Source: CAWACP01 sp963780655 (lineage in GTDB: Bacteria; Acidobacteriota; Terriglobia; Bryobacterales; Bryobacteraceae). From it: DNA of 64,000 nt. Position numbers and translations under genes: made by a program. This document shows positions 18,374 to 27,285 of this stretch, in pieces. A model generated the notes under the pieces. That model was not told the DNA's origin. It saw nothing but the letters and a program-made list of their open reading frames with translations, and ran no database searches. The first letter of the stretch is position 1, and each line of letters starts with the position of its first letter. The stretch lies in contig CAWACP010000003.1 of assembly GCA_963780655.1 (NCBI GenBank), forward strand, positions 1,178,001-1,242,000. Direction: 5' to 3'.

Positions 18374-19168
18374 GTGTCCGCTTCGCGTTCTTCTCCCGAC
18401 CTCTGGACGCTGGCTGCTGCCGGCGCGCTTGCCGCGGTCACGGCGGACATTCTTCACGAAGCGCTTGGGCACGGCGGCGCCTGCGTGCTCACGGGCGGCA
18501 CGGCGCGCGTTCTATCCACGGTCCATTTCGATTGCTCGCGTGACACGGCTCTCATCTCCGCCGGCGGCACGCTGGCGAATTTCGTTGCCGGACTGCTCTG
18601 CTGGATCGCTCTGCGCTTCATCAGCCGGGCCTCACGCGTCCGCTACTATGTGTGGGCGCTCATGACGCTGAACCTGCTCGGCGGCGCCGGATACTTCCTG
18701 TTCTCCGGTATCGGCGGAATCGGCGACTGGGCGGACGTGATTCGCGGTCTGCAGCCGGTGTGGCTCTGGCGCACCCTGCTCACCGTCATCGGAGCAGTGC
18801 TGTATCCACTGGTCGCGTGGCTGTCGGTCAGGGAGCTTGCGCCGTTCCTCCACGGAACCGCATCCGAGCGCCGCGCGCAGGCCCGAAGGCTGACGCTGGT
18901 CCTCTACTTCACGGTGGGCATTCTGTACTGCATCGCCGGCCTGTTCAATCCGGTGGGCATGATTCTGGTGCTCATCTCCGCGGCCGCGTCATCATTCGGC
19001 GGTCAGTCGGCGCTCGCCTGGATGTGGCAGATGGCCGGCGGGGTAACTCCGCGCGGTGAGCCGGGCTCTCTGAAGCGGAGCTGGACGTGGATCGCGGCCG
19101 CCCTGGTCATCAGTGTCCTGTTCATCGCGGTGCTCGGACCCGGGGTGACGTTCGTGACGGTGCGATAA
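18374..19168 (+). CDS. Polytopic membrane protein with HEALGH motif
   Basis: Integral membrane protein of 264 aa with about six hydrophobic segments. The first helix ends in DILHEALGHGGACVLTGG. This resembles the zinc motif of M50-type membrane proteases, but the spacing is HExxxH rather than HExxH, so peptidase activity is doubtful. A GTG at 18374 is preferred; an in-frame ATG at 18341 would place the REP repeat inside the gene. It lies 38 bp after the CRTAC1 gene on the same strand and may belong to the same operon. No named family is recognised with certainty. Confidence 0.65.
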   Translation: MSASRSSPDLWTLAAAGALAAVTADILHEALGHGGACVLTGGTARVLSTVHFDCSRDTALISAGGTLANFVAGLLCWIALRFISRASRVRYYVWALMTLNLLGGAGYFLFSGIGGIGDWADVIRGLQPVWLWRTLLTVIGAVLYPLVAWLSVRELAPFLHGTASERRAQARRLTLVLYFTVGILYCIAGLFNPVGMILVLISAAASSFGGQSALAWMWQMAGGVTPRGEPGSLKRSWTWIAAALVISVLFIAVLGPGVTFVTVR

Positions 19169-19585
19169 TCAGACGCCCTGGCGCGCCTGCCACGGTTGCA
19201 CAGGAACGCGGAACAGCGCCTCCGTCTCTGGCGACAGCAGCACCCAAAGGCCGTAGATGCCGAGCAGAGTCCCGAGCGGGATGTGCAGCAGATCGATTGC
19301 TGACAAAACGATGGTCAGGATCCGCGCCCACGAGCGGTATTTGAGAAGGCCGATACCGGCAATCAGACTCGGCACCGACAACAGCAGCGTGAACAGGAAT
19401 ATTACGACGCCGATGATGCTGAGCACGGCCATGCCCGTGGCGCGGTCCGTATCGCCGACGTCTCCGGCTACGCCCACAACCCCGGCGAGGCCTCCGAACA
19501 CCATCAGGATGATGAGGCCGATCGCAATCCCGATAGCCCCGAATACGATGTGCAATATGGCGAGTATCTTTACGTGGTCGCGCAT
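19169..19585 (-). CDS. Small membrane protein with four helices
   Basis: A 138-aa hydrophobic protein with about four transmembrane segments (LAILHIVFGAIGIAIGLI; MAVLSIIGVVIFLFTLLLS; a helix near GIGLLKYRSWARILT; and LLHIPLGTLLGIYGLWVLL). The motif pattern resembles small DUF-type membrane proteins with an RSWAR turn between helices 3 and 4, often predicted as stress or envelope proteins of unknown function. It is convergent with the preceding gene, the two stops being adjacent at 19168/19169. Confidence 0.7.
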   Translation of the reverse strand: MRDHVKILAILHIVFGAIGIAIGLIILMVFGGLAGVVGVAGDVGDTDRATGMAVLSIIGVVIFLFTLLLSVPSLIAGIGLLKYRSWARILTIVLSAIDLLHIPLGTLLGIYGLWVLLSPETEALFRVPVQPWQARQGV

Positions 19586-19650
19586 AGAGCCTCCGCGTCT
19601 ACAATATCCTGGTACGCAATCGCAGTGGCGGGAGTTCCGTTAGACCCCGG

Positions 19651-19678
19651 GCATGCAGGCTGAAAGCCTGCTCTACTG
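19651..19678 (+). repeat. REP-like palindrome copy overlapping the GH3 stop
   Basis: The unit ATGCAGGCTGAAAGCCTGCT with CTACTG following is present here. The reverse-strand TAG stop of the glycoside hydrolase gene (19673-19675) is the CTA inside this repeat, so the repeat defines the end of that protein. Confidence 0.75.
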
Positions 19679-22519
19679 TTGGAACGTTCCGGCCACACTC
19701 AGCGCGGCGGCGGCCGAGGAATCGCCGACGTACACCGTGTACGCGCCCGGCGCGATCTTCCATGCGTTCGACCCGGCGTCCCAGTACGACAGCGGTTTGG
19801 ATGCATTGTTCGGGTAAATGGGAATGGTGACGTGACGCGTTTCCCCCGGTTGCAGATAGACCTTGTCCCATCCCGCGAGCCGGTGCGGCGGCTCGCCCGT
19901 GGACGCCGGCAATCCCACATATGCCTGCGCCACCTCAGCGCCCGCCACCGAGCCCGTATTCGTGATATCCACCGTGACCAGAACGCGTGGATACGCCGAT
20001 GAGAGCTGATTCACGATGGCCGCGTTCGCAAACGAAAACGTCGTGTACGAAAGGCCGAAGCCGAACGGGAACAGCGGCGTGAGATTATTCGCGTCAAAGT
20101 ACTTGTATCCGACGTTGAAGCCCTCCGTATAATTCACCGGGAACGGACTCGAGCCGCTGGCGATCGCGGGATGCGGAAGTTGCGAAACGCTCGCCGGGAA
20201 GGTGATGGGCAGCTTGCCGGAGGGGTTCACCGCTCCGAACAGCAGGTTGGCGATGGCCTCTCCGCCGCGCTGTCCCGGATACCATGCCTCCAGCACCGCG
20301 GCGACGTTGTTCAGCCACGGAATCACCTGCGCGCCGCCATTCTCCAGCACCACCACCGTATGCGGATTGGCCGCCGAAACGGCCTCTACCAGCGCATCCT
20401 GATCGATGGGGTTCGCGTGAATCACGTCGGTGAAGTTGAGGCTCGGCAGATCCATGCCCTCGCTCTCCCACTGGGAGACGAAGACAATGGCGACGTCGGC
20501 GGAAGCGGCAGCGGTTGCCGCGGACTTAGGGTGAGTGCCGGGATCGAACTGTACGGCCGCGCCCGGAGCCGCGGCCTGGATGGCCTGCAACGGCGAAGAC
20601 GGATCCCACACCACCTGAGCCCACCCCGGCTGCGCCGGATAGCCTTCCGTGAGCGCCGGACCGCCTGTCGGCGACACCTGCGCCGAGCCGCCGCCCGAAA
20701 GCACGGCCACGTCGGCATGCGATCCGATTACGGCGATGCTGTGCAGTTTCGCCGCGCTCAATGGAAGCTGCCCACCCGCATTCCTCAGCAAAACGGCGCC
20801 CTGCTCTTCAACCTGCGTCGCGACTGTCTCGTCGGCGGCCGTGTTGATCGGACCCAGAGACTCGGGAAAGTCGAACAGGCCGACCTCGTACATGCCGCGC
20901 AGAATGCGATGGACCATGTTGTCGAGCCGCGCCTGCTGAACCTGCCCGCTTTGGACAGTGTGGCCAAGCCCGCCGAAAAAGTCCGAATTCGGCTGTTCCT
21001 GGTCGAGACCGGCGTTGGCTGCCGCGGCAGTGCTGTGCGTCGCCCCCCAATCCGACATCACGAAGCCCGGAAACGCCCAGTCGCCCTTCAGGACATCGTT
21101 CAGCAGGTGCGGGTTCTCGCAGGCATATATACCGTTCACCAGGTTATAGGAGCACATCACCGATTGCACATCGGAATCCGCAATGCCGATCTCGAAGGCC
21201 AGCAGGTCGCTCTCCCGCGCGGCGCGCTCGTCGATCTGAACATTGGCGGTGAACCGGTCCGTTTCCTGGTCGTTCAGGGCGTAATGCTTGATGCCGCCGA
21301 CCACGTGCTGATCCTGAAGGCCGCGGATATGCGCGGCAGTGATCCTCCCCGCCAGAACAGGATCCTCACCCTTCGTTTCAAACGTTCGGCCATCGCGCGG
21401 TTCCCGGCCGATCAGGTTGATGTTTCCTCCCAGGTTCACGTTCACTCCGTATGCCCGCATTTCGGAGCCGATCACTTTGCCATACTGGTACGCCAGGCCG
21501 AGGTTCCACGTCGCCGCGCTGGCGATGGAGGAGGGCAGGGCAGTCGCGGGTCCGACGCCGTTCCCCAGGCCCACGCTGCCGTCGGCGAGGTACAGATCGG
21601 GAATGCCGAGGTGCGGGATGCCGGGCACATAACCCGCGGCGCCGCGCGCACCCGGAATGCTCTGGCCTACCGGGCCGCCCGCGCCGTGTACCAGCTGCAG
21701 CTTTTCATCCTGCGTCATCTGTCTCAGCAGTGTGTCCGCGCGAGCGTCGGAATCGGGCCGCTGCACCGCGATCGTTACGGTGTTCGAGATTGCGCCGCCA
21801 ATGTATATGGTCACGGGTACATCATTGCCGGCGGGCGCGGCAAGGGGAACCAGCGCGTTCACCTGGTACTCGCCGACCCAGCCTGGCGCGAGCCCCGAGA
21901 ACTGCACCAGCGCGGGCACGCCGCCAATGATAACCGTTGGCTGTGTGGTAGTGGGCACGTGGACATTGGTAGGCGCGGGCTGCCCATCCGGCGGCGGATT
22001 CGTCACCGCCCCGAGTCCGGTGCAGAAGATCACGATCACCGTCGAACCAGCCTTGGCCGGGTTCGATTGGTCCACCATGCGAAACGAACTATCGGTGATT
22101 GAACCCTGACCTGTTCCCTGCTGGTTGGCTGCGAAGATGCCGGGCGCGAACGGCGCAAGATTGACGATCCGCGGCGAACTGTCCTGGAAGCCAAGCGTAG
22201 CAGTCACGTTGCTCTGCCCCGAAAGCTCCCACGGGATCTGTATGTTCGCCTGGGCGCCTGAGACGAAGAAGAGCGGCGCCGCGCGTTTGCTCTCGATGAA
22301 CTCCAGCGAAAACTGTTCGAGGCTGTCCGGCAGCGGCAGACTGGAAGCTTTTTCCGTCTGCGCCACCCCGAATGTTCCGAAGACGGCGGCAATGCTGCCG
22401 GGGGCTACGGTGGCGCCGTATCCGGCGGCGTCAATCGGTCCGCGCGGATCGAGCGTGGGCGCCTGGGCGAAAAGCGATCCGCTGACCAGGAGCAACGGGA
22501 GAAGGCGTCGTGCGGGCAT
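19673..22519 (-). CDS. GH3 glycoside hydrolase with N-terminal TIGR03437-like domain
   Basis: Exported glycosidase of 948 aa, probably beta-glucosidase or a related beta-glycosidase. A signal peptide (about 1-20) precedes a domain at about 25-255 with the phrases GSIAAVFGTFG, IQIPWELSG, FAPGIFAANQ and FSGLAPGWVGEYQVN. I recognise this pattern from the Solibacter C-terminal domain TIGR03437; here it sits at the N terminus. The GH3 catalytic domain follows, with nucleophile Asp490 in VMSDWGATH. A GH3 C-terminal alpha/beta domain (KLPITFP, FGFGLSYTTF) and a fibronectin-like end complete it. The ATG at 22519 is preferred because it begins the signal peptide. Confidence 0.88.
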   Translation of the reverse strand: MPARRLLPLLLVSGSLFAQAPTLDPRGPIDAAGYGATVAPGSIAAVFGTFGVAQTEKASSLPLPDSLEQFSLEFIESKRAAPLFFVSGAQANIQIPWELSGQSNVTATLGFQDSSPRIVNLAPFAPGIFAANQQGTGQGSITDSSFRMVDQSNPAKAGSTVIVIFCTGLGAVTNPPPDGQPAPTNVHVPTTTQPTVIIGGVPALVQFSGLAPGWVGEYQVNALVPLAAPAGNDVPVTIYIGGAISNTVTIAVQRPDSDARADTLLRQMTQDEKLQLVHGAGGPVGQSIPGARGAAGYVPGIPHLGIPDLYLADGSVGLGNGVGPATALPSSIASAATWNLGLAYQYGKVIGSEMRAYGVNVNLGGNINLIGREPRDGRTFETKGEDPVLAGRITAAHIRGLQDQHVVGGIKHYALNDQETDRFTANVQIDERAARESDLLAFEIGIADSDVQSVMCSYNLVNGIYACENPHLLNDVLKGDWAFPGFVMSDWGATHSTAAAANAGLDQEQPNSDFFGGLGHTVQSGQVQQARLDNMVHRILRGMYEVGLFDFPESLGPINTAADETVATQVEEQGAVLLRNAGGQLPLSAAKLHSIAVIGSHADVAVLSGGGSAQVSPTGGPALTEGYPAQPGWAQVVWDPSSPLQAIQAAAPGAAVQFDPGTHPKSAATAAASADVAIVFVSQWESEGMDLPSLNFTDVIHANPIDQDALVEAVSAANPHTVVVLENGGAQVIPWLNNVAAVLEAWYPGQRGGEAIANLLFGAVNPSGKLPITFPASVSQLPHPAIASGSSPFPVNYTEGFNVGYKYFDANNLTPLFPFGFGLSYTTFSFANAAIVNQLSSAYPRVLVTVDITNTGSVAGAEVAQAYVGLPASTGEPPHRLAGWDKVYLQPGETRHVTIPIYPNNASKPLSYWDAGSNAWKIAPGAYTVYVGDSSAAAALSVAGTFQQ

Positions 22520-22593
22520 GGCGGTGACTATGGAGACACCTGGAGTATATTGCAACGGGAACCCCAGAACGCCGCGAGTCGGTTGCATCGCAT

Positions 22594-22623
22594 TTGCGCC
22601 GCGTGTCCTATATTCTCTATACT
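22594..22623 (+). promoter_or_regulatory. Putative sigma-70-like promoter
   Basis: TTGCGC (22594-22599) and TATACT (22618-22623) are separated by 18 bp, upstream of the ankyrin-repeat gene. The match to consensus is moderate, and the leader to the start codon is about 120 bp. Confidence 0.35.
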
Positions 22624-22746
22624 GTTTTCGGCCTCGTGGGATGCCAACGGTCCGCGTGAATGGCTCAGCCTACCCAGCAGCGCTGTTAACAACCTGACTT
22701 CCTGCCCAAGCGACGCGGACCCGGGCAATTAAGGAAGGAAGGTTCC

Positions 22747-23805
22747 ATGAGTGAGAAACCTGCTCGTTCCGACGCCTCGCGGCGTGAACTCCCCGCACGC
22801 GCCAATCTCGAACATCTCAGAAATGAAGCGAAGGAGCGTCTGCGCGCTCTGCGCCAGAAGGAATCAACCGCCCGTCTCGCTGAAGCCCAACTCGATGTTG
22901 CACGCAGCTATGGATTCTCCAGTTGGCGCGCGCTCAAAACCTACGTCGATGCGTTGAACAGCTTCGGCGCTGAGATTATCCAGGCGGTGCGCGAGGGAGA
23001 TTTGCCGAGAACTCGCCGGATTCTCGACCGCTATCCCGAGCTTGCGAACACGAGCACGGATCTGCAGCAACGCGTACGCCCCAGCGACGCCTTTGCGATG
23101 CGTCTGACTCATCTTGCCATTGCGGAAAACCAGGGCGACGCTCTGCGTCTTCTCATTGAGCGCGGAGCCGACGTAAACGCCCGCAACACGGATGGCCGTC
23201 TTCCGCTGCATGATTGTTTCGAGCTGGGACGCGATCACCTCGTTCCCATCCTGCTCGACGCCGGAGCCCAGCCCGATGTCTGCGCTGCCGCTGCGTATGG
23301 CATGCATGATCGCTTGCGCGAGATTTTGCACAAGGATCCGCGTCAGGCAAACGACCTCACTACCGGTGAGTCGCCGCTCGGCTGGTCTGCCTATGGCCAG
23401 CAGACCGAGTCCGCGGCGATCCTGTTTCAATACGGCGCTCTCGCCGACCGGCCTCCTTACGACGCAGGCGCCTGGGGACCGGTGGCCATGGTTGCAGGCG
23501 CGTCCGTGGCCCGTATTCTGCTCCAGCACGGCGCCAATCCGAACTGGCGCGACGCCAGCGGCAATACGGCGCTCCATCGGGTCCTCAAAAGCCGCATCGT
23601 TCCCGATCCAACCGAGTTTGTGAGGGTCCTCGTCGCCGCGGGAGCTGACGCGAACATTCGCAACGCGGAGGGCCGCACCGCGCTCGATGAAGCGCTGCTT
23701 CAGCAGGGCAAGGATGCAGAGAGTTACTTCCCGGTGCGGACGATTGGTCCGAAGAAGCTGGAGCGGACTATTGAGATTCTTTTACGGCTTACACGAACGT
23801 CCTGA
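22747..23805 (+). CDS. Ankyrin repeat protein
   Basis: A 352-aa protein without signal peptide, so probably cytoplasmic. The N-terminal 70 residues are helical and basic, with the phrase YGFSSWRALKTYVDAL that precedes ankyrin repeats in many acidobacterial and planctomycete proteins. Residues about 75-350 hold five to seven ankyrin repeats (LLIERGADVNARNTDGRLPL; LLQHGANPNWRDASGNTALH; LVAAGADANIRNAEGRTALD). A strong AAGGAAGGAAGG ribosome site lies just upstream. Ankyrin repeats bind proteins; the partner is unknown. Its 3' end overlaps the tail of the decayed kinase on the other strand. Confidence 0.88.
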   Translation: MSEKPARSDASRRELPARANLEHLRNEAKERLRALRQKESTARLAEAQLDVARSYGFSSWRALKTYVDALNSFGAEIIQAVREGDLPRTRRILDRYPELANTSTDLQQRVRPSDAFAMRLTHLAIAENQGDALRLLIERGADVNARNTDGRLPLHDCFELGRDHLVPILLDAGAQPDVCAAAAYGMHDRLREILHKDPRQANDLTTGESPLGWSAYGQQTESAAILFQYGALADRPPYDAGAWGPVAMVAGASVARILLQHGANPNWRDASGNTALHRVLKSRIVPDPTEFVRVLVAAGADANIRNAEGRTALDEALLQQGKDAESYFPVRTIGPKKLERTIEILLRLTRTS

Positions 23806-25629
23806 GCGCGCGGCTTACGCGGCGGAACTGCTCTGAGACTGAGCGGCGGGCGGACCGTGAAGCAGAATGTGGATCCTGCGCCTGGGGCGGATTCCATCCA
23901 GATGCGTCCGTGCATTCCTTCGACGATCTTGCGGCAGATAGCCAGGCCGATTCCGGTTCCGGGAATCTCGCGGCCGTGCAGCCTCTTGAAGATGCCGAAG
24001 ATCTGCTCGTGGTATGCGGGATCGATGACAATGCCGTTGTTCCGGACGCGGACCACGTATTCGGTCCCGTGCGGAACCGCATCGATGCTGATGTTCACCG
24101 GAGCGCCGCCGCTGTACTTAATGGCATTGCCGATCAGATTCTGGAACAACTCGACGAAATGCGGCAGCCTGCCGAGAGCGACGGGCAGGGCGCCCGTCGT
24201 GATTCGCGCGCCGCTTTCATTTACCACCTGCGTAAGGGCTTCCGACCACCTGCGCTACGGCATCGCCGAGATCGACGCGCTGTTCGGCATCGCTGAAGTC
24301 GAGGCTGGTGAACGACAGCAGATCATCGAGCAGACTGGACATCCGGCCCACTGAATCGACGATGAGGGTGGCGAAATCGTCCCGCCTCGGGTCGACGTCG
24401 GCGCTGCGCACCAGAAGCTGGGTGAAGGCGCAAACAGTTCTCAGAGGCTCCTTCAGGTCCTGCGCGGCAGCCCAGGCGAAAGCGCGCAACTCGGCGTTCG
24501 AGCGGGCGAGTTCGGCGGCATGACGCCGCAGCGATTCTTCAGCGGCTCGGCGCTCGGTGACGTCGCGATAATTCACGACGATGGCGCCGATGGACGGCTC
24601 AGTGAGCAGGTTCGAGCCACTGCACTCCACCCAGCGCCAGCCGCCGTCTTTATGCCGCACCCTGGACTGCCACTGGAGCGGCTCTCGCGGTCTGCCCAGC
24701 ACGCGCTGAAACATGCGGCGGACCCGGCGTTGGTCGGCTGGGTGACCCAGATGAAACCCACTGGTCCCCGTCAGTTCATGCGCCGAGTAACCGATGACGC
24801 GCTCGGTGGAAGCGCTGGCGTACAGCACGGCGCCATCCCTTTCCAGCAGACAAATGGCGTCCGAGCTATTCTCTACAAGCGCTCGAAAACGCTTCTCGGA
24901 CTGGTAGTGCTGGCGGGCCCTGGACAGCAGCCGATCAACGCCGTCCGCGCCGCTGCCGAGGCCGTGGATCGCCGCCTCTGCGCCGGGGATCATCACGCCC
25001 TGCGGACGCTCCGCGGATTCCATGCTCGCTCGGAAAACGCGCCGCCAGGACAGGCATTTCGTCCATGGCGCGCTCGAATGCGGCATGGACATCGCCGTTC
25101 TCGCCGGCCGGAACGACATGCGTGTGCGCGCACAGAATCTGCTTCACCGCGGGGCTCTGAAATTCGCCGCTGAAGATATCGATGGGGTATCCGCAGAACA
25201 GGCGGCAACCGATCCGGCCCAGCAGATCGTTCCACAAATCCTCCAGGCGAATGGCCGCGGAGAACTGGCCGGCTTCCCACAAACGCCTACCATTTCGCCG
25301 AATGCGCGCAACCCGCCCGCGGAGGGCTTCTGCGCTTGTCGTGGTAAACCTGCCTGAATGGCAGCGTCGAAGCTGGCCTGGTCCGGCTGGCCGTCCACCA
25401 TGAATGCGGCAAGCGTACCGACGGCGTCGAGCATGGTCAGGCGACCTTCGCGCACGGCTTGAGCAGGGTCCAGCCCCGAGCGCCGGAGTTCGCGCGTGAA
25501 TACCTTCCGGTGCTCCGGCGTAGCGATCACAGCGAGAGACTCGCCACCCTGCCATCTCGCCAGCAAATACGCGCCGACGTTCCGAATCAGCAGCGCCTGG
25601 TCAGCTTTATAGAATTGCAGGAGGTGATC
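23724..25629 (-). pseudogene. Decayed MEDS-PAS histidine kinase
   Basis: Four consecutive domains can be read, but in changing frames. A MEDS sensory domain runs from about 25629 (HLLQFYKADQALLIRNVG, then VIATPEHR), shifts frame near 25360 (LWNDLLGRIGCRLFCGYP), and shifts again near 25060. A PAS domain (ALVENSSDAICLLERDGAVL) and dimerisation helix follow. A further shift near 24230 leads to the ATPase (NLIGNAIKYSG; GTGIGLAICRKIVEG). The last shift is repaired by removing one T in CCCTTACG on the coding strand. The normal phospho-acceptor His of SHDLxEPLR is Gln (AAQDLKEPLR). Three frameshifts plus the lost His indicate a dead gene. The tail overlaps the ankyrin gene. Confidence 0.8.
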
Positions 25630-25669
25630 TGAGACGCAACTTTTCCGCCCCGCCGGGGTTCATACAGAT

Positions 25670-26263
25670 ATGACGGCTCTCGCCGCCGCCCTCGACAGGG
25701 ACGCCGAGTTGATGCTCCGGGTTCGCGAAGGCGATCAGGCCAGCTTCGCGCTCCTGCTGAACCGCCATCGGGCGCCGGTCATTCATTTCCTGTACCGCAT
25801 GGTACAGAATCAGGGCGTGGCCGAGGAACTGGGCCAGGAAGTGTTCCTGCGCGTCTACAAGGCGCGGGAGAGCTACGAGCCGACCGCGAAGTTCACGACG
25901 TGGCTGTTTCGCATTGCTACGCATCAGGCGCTTAACTGGCTGCGGAACGGGAAGGCGGAAAAGGGCGCCGAGAGCATCGATCGACCGGGAGATGACGGGC
26001 GTACGCGGGAACTCGCCGACCGTGGTCAGACGGTCGAACAGAGACTGCTGCTGGAGGCCCGGCTCGGCGAAGTGCGAGCGGCTATCGAGGCGCTGCCTGC
26101 GAAACAGCGCTCGGCGGTGCTGATGCACAAGTATGAGGAAATGGAGTACGCGCAAATCGCGAACGCACTGGGATGTTCGGATTCGGCGGTAAAATCGCTG
26201 TTGTTCCGCGCCTACGAAACTCTGCGCGTGCGGCTCGCCCATATGGCGAAGGAGGGCGCATGA
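25670..26263 (+). CDS. Sigma-70 family RNA polymerase sigma factor (ECF type)
   Basis: A 197-aa ECF-like sigma factor. Region 2 (about 25-95) contains AEELGQEVFLRVYKARESYEP and FTTWLFRIATHQALNWLR. Region 4 (about 140-190) contains ALPAKQRSAVLMHKYEEMEY followed by the helix-turn-helix IANALGCSDSAVKSLLFRAYETLR. It starts at ATG 25670 and overlaps the anti-sigma gene by 4 bp (ATGA), a standard arrangement for coexpression of the pair. It is divergent from the dead kinase. The regulon cannot be predicted from this window. Confidence 0.93.
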   Translation: MTALAAALDRDAELMLRVREGDQASFALLLNRHRAPVIHFLYRMVQNQGVAEELGQEVFLRVYKARESYEPTAKFTTWLFRIATHQALNWLRNGKAEKGAESIDRPGDDGRTRELADRGQTVEQRLLLEARLGEVRAAIEALPAKQRSAVLMHKYEEMEYAQIANALGCSDSAVKSLLFRAYETLRVRLAHMAKEGA

Positions 26264-26766
26264 ACTGCCCGATCCATGATCGAAAGCAATTGGCGGTCGT
26301 CCTCGGTGACGTCGCCGGGACGCTGACGTCCGGCGAACAGGCCTCGTTCGAGCGGCATATGGCCGATTGCGCCGAATGCCGGAGGCTTGTGGAAGAGCAG
26401 CAGGCCGCGTGGACCGCGCTCGATGAATGGCAGGCGCCCGCGGTGTCCGAAGACTTCGATCGGAAGCTGTATGCGCGCATCGCTGCTCAGGAACAATTGC
26501 CCTGGTGGAAGCGCCAGTGGAATGCGCTGGCGCACCCTGCAGCAGGGTTCTCGTGGAAGCCGGCCGTTCCCGTCTCGCTTGCCTGCGTAGCGCTGTGCGC
26601 GGCATTTCTGATTCACGATTCCGCAGGCACACACGCTGCGCTGCCCGCCGCTCCGGCCGCCGCTCCGACCGAGCAGGATGCGCAGAAAGTGGACATCAAT
26701 CAGGTGGAGCATGCGCTGGACGACATGGACATGCTGAACCAACTCGGGGCGGGAGCCGGCTCCTGA
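26260..26766 (+). CDS. Putative anti-sigma factor with zinc-finger-like N terminus
   Basis: A 168-aa single-pass membrane protein. The N terminus has the His-x3-Cys-x2-Cys pattern of ZAS anti-sigma factors (FERHMADCAECRRLVEEQQ), preceded by an extra Cys (MNCP). One membrane helix (about 105-125, VSLACVALCAAFLI) leads to a short Ala/Pro-rich outer segment. The ATG at 26260 overlaps the sigma factor TGA, and ATGA coupling supports this start over an earlier in-frame codon. It is expected to hold the sigma factor at the membrane until a signal arrives. Confidence 0.85.
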   Translation: MNCPIHDRKQLAVVLGDVAGTLTSGEQASFERHMADCAECRRLVEEQQAAWTALDEWQAPAVSEDFDRKLYARIAAQEQLPWWKRQWNALAHPAAGFSWKPAVPVSLACVALCAAFLIHDSAGTHAALPAAPAAAPTEQDAQKVDINQVEHALDDMDMLNQLGAGAGS

Positions 26767-26767
26767 C

Positions 26768-27247
26768 GTGTCCATGAAGCTCTGCCGAGTGGTGATGCTC
26801 GCGCTCATTTCGGTTGGGCTGTTCGCGCAACCGGGCCGGCCATGGCCGCGGCCTTCCCCGATGGACCAGCTCGATCGGCTGGAGCGCATGCCGCCGGAGC
26901 GGCGTGAACAACTGTTGTCGCGTCTGCCGCCGGATCGCCGCGCCAATCTCGAAAGGCGCCTCCAGCAGTATCGTCAGTTATCGCCCGAACAGCGCAGCCG
27001 GCTGCGAGAACAGTACGAGATGTTCAGCCGGTTGCCGCCGGAGGAGCAGCAGGCCGTGCGGCGGCTCTTCGTTCGCTTCATGAACCAGCCGCCCGAGCGC
27101 CAGGATGTGATGCGCCAGGAACTGCAGAATCTGCGCAGGCTGGGCCCGGCTGCGCGAGCGGCGCGGCTTTCGAGTCCGGAGTTCTTCCACCGGTTCCGGC
27201 CAAACGAGCGGGATATCATTGGCCGCATGTCGGACTTGCTGCCGTAG
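26768..27247 (+). CDS. DUF3106 domain protein
   Basis: Exported protein of 159 aa (GTG 26768; ATG at 26774 is an alternative). After a signal peptide (about 1-20) it consists of helical repeats rich in Leu, Pro, Glu and Arg (RLERMPPERREQLLSRLPPD, LSPEQRSRLREQYEMFSRLP), the pattern of DUF3106. It lies 1 bp after the anti-sigma gene, making a sigma/anti-sigma/DUF3106 operon that I regard as an envelope stress module by analogy with CpxP-like periplasmic helical proteins. That role is inferred. Confidence 0.82.
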   Translation: MSMKLCRVVMLALISVGLFAQPGRPWPRPSPMDQLDRLERMPPERREQLLSRLPPDRRANLERRLQQYRQLSPEQRSRLREQYEMFSRLPPEEQQAVRRLFVRFMNQPPERQDVMRQELQNLRRLGPAARAARLSSPEFFHRFRPNERDIIGRMSDLLP

Positions 27248-27285
27248 AGCACTCCCTCACAGTCGCGGCTCGGTAACGGAGCGGG

